Source of the DNA: CAXGUU01 sp964012875
GTDB lineage: Bacteria > Pseudomonadota > Gammaproteobacteria > Ga0077536
Assembly (NCBI GenBank): GCA_964012875.1
Contig: CAXGUU010000105.1
Location: forward strand, 1-10,648
DNA: 10,648 nt
Direction: 5' to 3'
Shown: positions 6,280-10,648 of the stretch, piece by piece
Layout of the letters: each line of letters starts with the position of its first letter
Position numbering within the stretch: position 1 is the stretch's first letter
Notes under the pieces: model-generated
What the model was told of the DNA's origin: nothing
The model's input: the letters and a program-made list of their open reading frames with translations, nothing else
The model's database searches: none
Program-made: the position numbers and the translations under genes

Positions 6280-8468
6280 CGATTGCGCACGAGCACAACT
6301 ACACCGATCTCCTGCGCCTCAACGCGTGGATGCGCAAGAACGCCGACACTTGGTTTCTTCACTGCACAACGCGCACGGTGCAGGAATCAAAGTTGTTTCC
6401 GGTGCCGGCCTACATGGTGGTGTCTTATCTGCAGGCCTTTTATCGTTATCCCGAACTGCTGCGTAAGCTCGCGGCTGTGGTCACGCCGGAGGAAGTCGGC
6501 GATCGATTGCGCGAATGCTCAACCAAGGGCAACATCATCAGCCTGTCCTGCGTGCCGGAGTTCTACCTCGCCGGGCGTCAGACACTGATCGAACTGGGTC
6601 TCATGCGATCCACCGATGCGCTCGACGATCTGGTCTTTGTCCAGGATTTTGCCGAGCGGGTTAATCTCGCTTACCACCGCAACCACGCGCATGTGCTGCC
6701 TTCGGATAACAACCTCCGTGCACAATTGTTGTCCGAGCGCCGCCTGCAGGTTTTCGAGGCCGATGCGATTGGTATGCGCCGTGGCGACCGCCTGCATAAT
6801 GCGCTTAAAAAATTCATGTCGACGGCGAATCAATATGCGCTGCTTTCGCACTGCGAGTCGCGTCTGGGCATCTGGAATCACGGTCCGTATCGTTGTCGTG
6901 ACAACGAGGAAATGCTGGTGCGCGGATTCGCTGACATGGGCGAGTGTGATTTGCCCTGGCTCGATGGCGTGGCTGAGCAGGTTACCTACAATAACCTCAC
7001 GATTCCCACGATCATGAAAGACACGCATTTCAATATTGTCGATGACTGGGCGAGTTTCGAGGCACAACCCGCTTTCGAGCATGACAATGTGATCGCCGTG
7101 GGCCTCTACACCTCCGACTTCCTGAGCGACGGCGAACTTCCTGTCGCCATGGACAGCGCCGCGAGCATGGCGGATTTCCTCGAACATGAAAGAGAAACTC
7201 TCAGCATCGCCACGCGTGAATTATGGAAGCGCATGGCCGGCTGGTCGCGCGATCAGATGATCGATGCCGGTGCGATGATGTACGCCGCGGTCGCCAAGGA
7301 CATGTTTCACGTCGGTGGAATTTACGAACCTCAGGACTGGTTCACGATTGACGCGCGGGCACAGGCGGTAAAACCGTTGTTAAACGATGAGTACGCACGC
7401 GACTACCTGGCCGAGCTTTTGGGACTTATCTCTCTGCCGGCGCAGCAAGGTTCGAGTTACAACATGAGCAAGTGGGCCGACGCGCCGGGGGACATGTGGA
7501 CGCCGGTACCGTACTCCGTACTGCGCGATAAGGAGTTCACTGCGACGACCGGGCCGCTGCCTGCAGGCTGGACTTCGCTGGATGAAAAAGCCGGTCCTTA
7601 TCTGACGACACGCGGCAAGTTGTCACTCGACGAATACAATGCGGCGGTTCGCGAATTCACGCCAAGCAGTTGCCAGCCCGACTATCGCTACCTCGATGAC
7701 AGCTGGGTGCGGACCCACGCCGATACGCCGCTCGCCCGCGCGCTGTACTGCGTCGAACAGCAGCGGTCCGGTGAGCTCAAAGACCGTGGTGCCATGGTGA
7801 CACGCGAACAAATGAACGCGATTCGCCGTGCCCGTGAACCAGGCCGTTACCAGCCGCGCTCGGCGGCAGATACGGTGTTCCTCGCCGTGCACGGTCTTGC
7901 AGTTAAAAAATCAGGCAGCGCGGACGATGTCGCTACCTTGATGCACAGTGAGCCCGCGGCCATCGCGCGGGCACTTTCACAAGCAGTCGAACATGGGCTG
8001 GCGCACGACGCCGACGGCAAATACGTCGTGACACCGGCGGGTCGTGACTGGCTGGATTATTTGTACCCGCAGCTGTGTGCCTCGCACCGTGCCGCGGCGG
8101 GATTTGGCGAGGCCTACGATCGATTTGAAGGGATTAACCGACAACTCCTCGCTTTGATGACGCGCTGGCAAACCATGGATGTTGCCGGAGCCAGCGTGCC
8201 GAACGATCACACGGACGAGGCTTATGACGCTCGCGTCATCGACGAGCTCGATGCGCTGCATGAGCGCGCGCTGCCGATTCTGAGCGCTTTCGTTGATTTC
8301 GAAGCGCGGCTGGCGGTTTATCCGCAGCTGCTGGATGACGCTTATGACCGTGTGCTGGACGGTGAGATCGACTACATGAGCGGTGTGAAAGTACTGAGCT
8401 ACCACACCGTATGGTTTGAAATGCACGAAGACCTGTTGCGCCTGTCAGGGCGCGTCAGGGAGCCCTAG
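6276..8468 (+). CDS. Large protein of unknown function with C-terminal winged-helix and helical domain associated with PEP-utilising enzymes
   Basis: This 730-residue protein starts at ATG 6276, which overlaps the previous stop as ATGA and follows GGAAG (6266-6270); a GTG at 6264 would add four residues. I do not recognise the first 500 or so residues: they are soluble, rich in Trp, Tyr, His, Asp and Met, and show no ATP-grasp, Rossmann or PEP-binding motif. Residues about 531-597 read as a winged helix (helices, then VEHGLAHDADGKYVVTPAGRD as recognition and wing). Residues about 614-725 form a helical domain with DRFEGINRQLLALMTRWQ, NDHTDEAYDARV and SYHTVWFEMHEDLL. I know this winged-helix/helical pair from actinobacterial proteins fused or adjacent to pyruvate phosphate dikinase-like mobile domains. 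With the swivel gene it probably makes a two-component enzyme, with its N-terminal part as a candidate substrate-binding or catalytic module. Confidence 0.6.
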   Translation: MTIAHEHNYTDLLRLNAWMRKNADTWFLHCTTRTVQESKLFPVPAYMVVSYLQAFYRYPELLRKLAAVVTPEEVGDRLRECSTKGNIISLSCVPEFYLAGRQTLIELGLMRSTDALDDLVFVQDFAERVNLAYHRNHAHVLPSDNNLRAQLLSERRLQVFEADAIGMRRGDRLHNALKKFMSTANQYALLSHCESRLGIWNHGPYRCRDNEEMLVRGFADMGECDLPWLDGVAEQVTYNNLTIPTIMKDTHFNIVDDWASFEAQPAFEHDNVIAVGLYTSDFLSDGELPVAMDSAASMADFLEHERETLSIATRELWKRMAGWSRDQMIDAGAMMYAAVAKDMFHVGGIYEPQDWFTIDARAQAVKPLLNDEYARDYLAELLGLISLPAQQGSSYNMSKWADAPGDMWTPVPYSVLRDKEFTATTGPLPAGWTSLDEKAGPYLTTRGKLSLDEYNAAVREFTPSSCQPDYRYLDDSWVRTHADTPLARALYCVEQQRSGELKDRGAMVTREQMNAIRRAREPGRYQPRSAADTVFLAVHGLAVKKSGSADDVATLMHSEPAAIARALSQAVEHGLAHDADGKYVVTPAGRDWLDYLYPQLCASHRAAAGFGEAYDRFEGINRQLLALMTRWQTMDVAGASVPNDHTDEAYDARVIDELDALHERALPILSAFVDFEARLAVYPQLLDDAYDRVLDGEIDYMSGVKVLSYHTVWFEMHEDLLRLSGRVREP

Positions 8469-8521
8469 CCGCACCATGGCCCGACTTTCGGGTGCCAGGC
8501 ACAGACGACACGTATTGCAAC

Positions 8522-8525
8522 GAGG
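8522..8525 (+). promoter_or_regulatory. Ribosome-binding site deciding the second crotonase start
   Basis: GAGG lies eight bases before the ATG at 8534. This favours that start over the in-frame GTG at 8492, whose extra 14 residues precede the normal crotonase N-terminus and add nothing recognisable. Confidence 0.6.
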
Positions 8526-8533
8526 ACACACCC

Positions 8534-9439
8534 ATGAGTTACGAAACCCTGGTCTATTCAACCGAAGGCCCCGTCGCCACGATTACGCTCAATCGGCCGG
8601 ACAACATGAACACTATCGTGCCGCCGATGACCGATGAGCTTGAATCGGCGGTCGCCGAGGCGGTGCGTGACCAGGCTGTGAAATGCATTGTTTTGCGCGG
8701 GGCCGGGCGCGCCTTCTGTGCCGGGTTCAATTTCGGCGACGGATTCCATCAATGGGATGACGGGCTGGCCACCTCGGGTCAGTGGGATGCCGGTAAGGAC
8801 TTCGCCATGACCTCATCACCGGTCACCGGCTGGGTACCAAAGTTCATGTCGCTGTGGCACAGCACCAAGCCGGTTATCGCCATGGTCCACGGTTGGGCAC
8901 TAGGTGGCGGCAGCGAAATGGCGCTGTGTGCCGATATCGTGATTATGAGCGACGACGCCCGCATCGGTACGCCCTATTCCCGCATGTGGGGTTGCCACCA
9001 CGCCGGCATGTGGGTGCATCGCCTGGGAATGGCCAAAGCCAAGGAGCTGGCATTGACCGGCCGGCCCTTGTCCGGGCCGGAGGCCGTCGAGTGCGGTTTG
9101 ATTAACAAGTCGGTGCCGTTTGAGCAACTGGAGTCCGAAGCGTATAAATTCGCCGAAGAACTGTGTTCGATTCCAATGTCCCAATTGACTGCAATGAAAC
9201 TGGTGGTCAATCAGGTGTACGAAAATCAGGGTCTGAAATCGACCCAGTTGCTGGGTTCAATTATCGATGGCTTGATGCGTAATACGCCCGAGGCACTGGA
9301 GTTCATTGAATTCGCGGAAAAGGCCGGGGTGCCGGCCGCGGTCGCACGGCGTGACGATTTGTTCGGGGACTATTCGCAGGCGCCGTCTGATCAGAAACCG
9401 GATCCAAAAAATTCCTACCCCGCACCGAAAGCATCCTGA
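8534..9439 (+). CDS. Enoyl-CoA hydratase/isomerase (crotonase) family protein
   Basis: This second crotonase is 301 residues from the ATG at 8534. It shows the strand and turn TITLNRPDNMN (16-26), the oxyanion-hole segment AFCAGFNFGDG (60-70) and HGWALGGGSEMALCADIV (119-136). The last contains Glu128, equivalent to Glu144 of rat enoyl-CoA hydratase. At the second catalytic position the motif is IGTPYSRMWG (144-153), so Tyr148 stands where Glu164 would be. An insert rich in Trp, Asp and Gly (69-100) and a long C-terminal extension ending in a Pro/Lys-rich tail set it apart from short-chain hydratases. The PxxRxWG...MWxHRLG pattern and the FGDY tail recall a group of mycobacterial EchA proteins of unclear substrate. 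It is clearly not a recent copy of the first crotonase. It sits between the 730-residue gene and the carboxyltransferase, 24 bases upstream of the latter. Confidence 0.92.
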   Translation: MSYETLVYSTEGPVATITLNRPDNMNTIVPPMTDELESAVAEAVRDQAVKCIVLRGAGRAFCAGFNFGDGFHQWDDGLATSGQWDAGKDFAMTSSPVTGWVPKFMSLWHSTKPVIAMVHGWALGGGSEMALCADIVIMSDDARIGTPYSRMWGCHHAGMWVHRLGMAKAKELALTGRPLSGPEAVECGLINKSVPFEQLESEAYKFAEELCSIPMSQLTAMKLVVNQVYENQGLKSTQLLGSIIDGLMRNTPEALEFIEFAEKAGVPAAVARRDDLFGDYSQAPSDQKPDPKNSYPAPKAS

Positions 9440-9463
9440 GCCCGACTCAGGTCTGGATTAGCC

Positions 9464-10648
9464 ATGGCACATATCGACATCGTTGAGCAGACTTTTCGTG
9501 ATGGGCAGCAAAGCCTGTGGGGCATGCGGCTGCGCGGCGGGATGCTGGAGCGCGTGGCGCGGCAGATGGACGAGGCCGGTTTCCGCGCGATCGAGGTCAC
9601 TGGCAGCTCGCTGATGGAGTGCAGCGTACGCTACAGCCACGAAGATCCCTGGGAGTCACTCGACATGTGGCGGCAGTGGATGCCGACCAGCGAACTGCGG
9701 GCGCCGGTCTGCCAAAACCGCATCGGCACCTTCGGTATGACACCCGATGCGATGATGGATCTCTACGTTCAGACCCTGACCCGCCACGGTATCGACCAGT
9801 TCTGGATTTACGATTGCCTGTACAACCTTGAACAGATGCGGCGCCTGTCGATCACCATCGATGCTGCCGGAGCAAAAGCCATGGGCGCCATCATGTACGG
9901 CATATCCCCGGTGCACACCGACGAATGGTTTGCCGCGAGGGTTGCCGAGATGGCGAGCTGGCCGACTATCAGCGGTATCTATGTCGAGGACGCGCCGGGC
10001 ATACTCTCGCCGGAGCACGCACGCACGCTGGTACCCGCCTTGTTAAAGGCGGCGGGCGAAAAGCCGATTGAGTTTCATTTCCATAACACCACCGGCATGG
10101 GCGCGCTCAACTATGTCATCGCGATTGAGGCAGGCGCAGATTGCCTGCACACCTGCGCCCGGTCGATGGCCAACGGACCGTCGCTGCCGTCTACCGAACA
10201 GACACTTGAAAACGTGCGCTGGCTTGGCCACGAGCATTCAATCGACGAAGCAGTACTGCCACTGATTTCAGATCATTGCGAGCAAATCGCCCGGCAGGAA
10301 GGCTGGGACGTGGGCGTACCAAACGAGTACAGCGCCTTTGCCTATCGCCATCACCTGCCCGGCGGCATGACCGGCACACTGAAAAAGCAGCTCGCGCAAT
10401 ACGACATGGAAGACCGCCTTGAAGCAGTGCTGGAAGAAACGGTGCGCGTGCGCGAAGAGATGGGGCACCCCATATCAGCGACGCCGTTCTCGCAATTGAT
10501 CGGTATTCAATCGGTGTTGAATGTTGTTACCGGTGAGCGCTGGACGACGGTGCCGGAAGAAGTCGTGTTGTATCTGTATGAACAATACGGCGCACCGCCG
10601 GCACCGCTGTCTGAAGAAGTTAAGGACCGCGTGTTTTCGAGCGACCAG
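9464..10648 (+). CDS. Carboxyltransferase, transcarboxylase 5S/pyruvate carboxylase B type (partial, open at the window edge)
   Basis: The frame is open from ATG 9464 to the last base (395 codons, no stop), so the C-terminus is missing. The DRE-TIM barrel of 5S/oxaloacetate decarboxylase enzymes is clear: EQTFRDGQQSLWGMR (8-22), EDPWESL, MYGISPVHT (144-152), EDAPGILSP (175-183), EFHFHNTTGMG with metal ligands His205 and His207, and PGGMTGTLKKQL (299-310). The family transfers carboxyl from carboxybiotin to (or from) a keto-acid-like acceptor. Arg12, Asp13 and Gln16 are kept. However, Glu175 replaces the carbamylated metal-bridging Lys (KDM motif), and Trp114 (FWIYD) replaces the Arg of FRVFD that binds pyruvate. 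Substrate and perhaps chemistry should therefore differ from pyruvate. Only a weak ribosome-binding site is visible. Together with the carrier and biotin carboxylase this completes a biotin-dependent carboxylase. Confidence 0.9.
   Translation, partial: MAHIDIVEQTFRDGQQSLWGMRLRGGMLERVARQMDEAGFRAIEVTGSSLMECSVRYSHEDPWESLDMWRQWMPTSELRAPVCQNRIGTFGMTPDAMMDLYVQTLTRHGIDQFWIYDCLYNLEQMRRLSITIDAAGAKAMGAIMYGISPVHTDEWFAARVAEMASWPTISGIYVEDAPGILSPEHARTLVPALLKAAGEKPIEFHFHNTTGMGALNYVIAIEAGADCLHTCARSMANGPSLPSTEQTLENVRWLGHEHSIDEAVLPLISDHCEQIARQEGWDVGVPNEYSAFAYRHHLPGGMTGTLKKQLAQYDMEDRLEAVLEETVRVREEMGHPISATPFSQLIGIQSVLNVVTGERWTTVPEEVVLYLYEQYGAPPAPLSEEVKDRVFSSDQ

Noticed and set aside
6519..7187. Minus-strand frame of 222 codons inside the 730-residue gene
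   Set aside because: The plus-strand frame is continuous, coupled to its upstream gene and ends in recognisable domains. The antisense translation shows only compositional bias.
6276..7800. N-terminal region of the large protein as a PPDK-type ATP-grasp domain
   Set aside because: I looked for Gly-rich nucleotide-binding and catalytic Arg/Glu motifs of that family and saw none, so I left the region unassigned.
8492..8533. Extended GTG start for the second crotonase
   Set aside because: The 14 extra residues precede the usual family N-terminus, and GAGG is properly placed for the ATG at 8534.
1..10648. Mobile elements, CRISPR arrays, tRNA/rRNA genes and rho-independent terminators
   Set aside because: I found no transposase or integrase-like frame, regular repeat array, tRNA-like sequence or hairpin followed by a T-run that I could support. 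I could not run dedicated search tools.

Overview
The window is GC-rich, densely coding DNA from what looks like a proteobacterium, probably a gammaproteobacterium. That guess rests on the AraC/OruR-type regulator and the general style of the proteins; no ribosomal or taxonomic marker gene is present. It looks like a catabolic or accessory metabolic locus.

Layout: bases 1-178 hold no gene I can support. An AraC-family regulator lies on the minus strand (179-1267). After a divergent intergenic region of about 110 bases, nine genes run on the plus strand to the right edge, with short gaps or overlaps that suggest one operon. In order they are: (1) crotonase-fold acyl-CoA enzyme, 1380-2177; (2) a 114-residue protein resembling the detached C-terminal domain of pyruvate carboxylase/oxaloacetate decarboxylase-type carboxyltransferases, 2236-2580; (3) a 371-residue CrtC/AttH-like (DUF7064/DUF7065-like) protein, 2586-3701; (4) biotin carboxyl carrier protein, 3698-4189; (5) biotin carboxylase, 4189-5571; (6) a small protein ending in a PEP-utilising-enzyme 'swivelling' phosphohistidine domain, 5590-6279; (7) a 730-residue protein with an unrecognised N-terminal two-thirds and a C-terminal winged-helix plus helical region of the kind found beside PEP-utilising swivel domains, 6276-8468; (8) a second crotonase, 8534-9439; (9) the catalytic part of a transcarboxylase-5S/pyruvate-carboxylase-type carboxyltransferase, open at the window edge, 9464-10648.

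Together genes 2, 4, 5 and 9 supply every activity of a biotin-dependent carboxylase: biotin carboxylase, biotin carrier and carboxyltransferase. The carboxyltransferase has lost residues that define pyruvate-type chemistry: Glu replaces the carbamylated metal-binding Lys, and Trp replaces a pyruvate-binding Arg. Its C-terminal domain is also represented by a separate gene about 7 kb upstream. Genes 6 and 7 resemble parts of a phosphotransfer (PEP synthase/phenylphosphate synthase-like) system, but no ATP-grasp partner is visible. Both crotonases keep one of the two classical catalytic glutamates.

My inference is that the operon encodes an uncharacterised route in which a non-standard substrate, perhaps a ketone or hydrophobic compound, is activated, carboxylated through biotin, and processed by crotonase-type chemistry under AraC-type control. 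The substrate cannot be read from the sequence.
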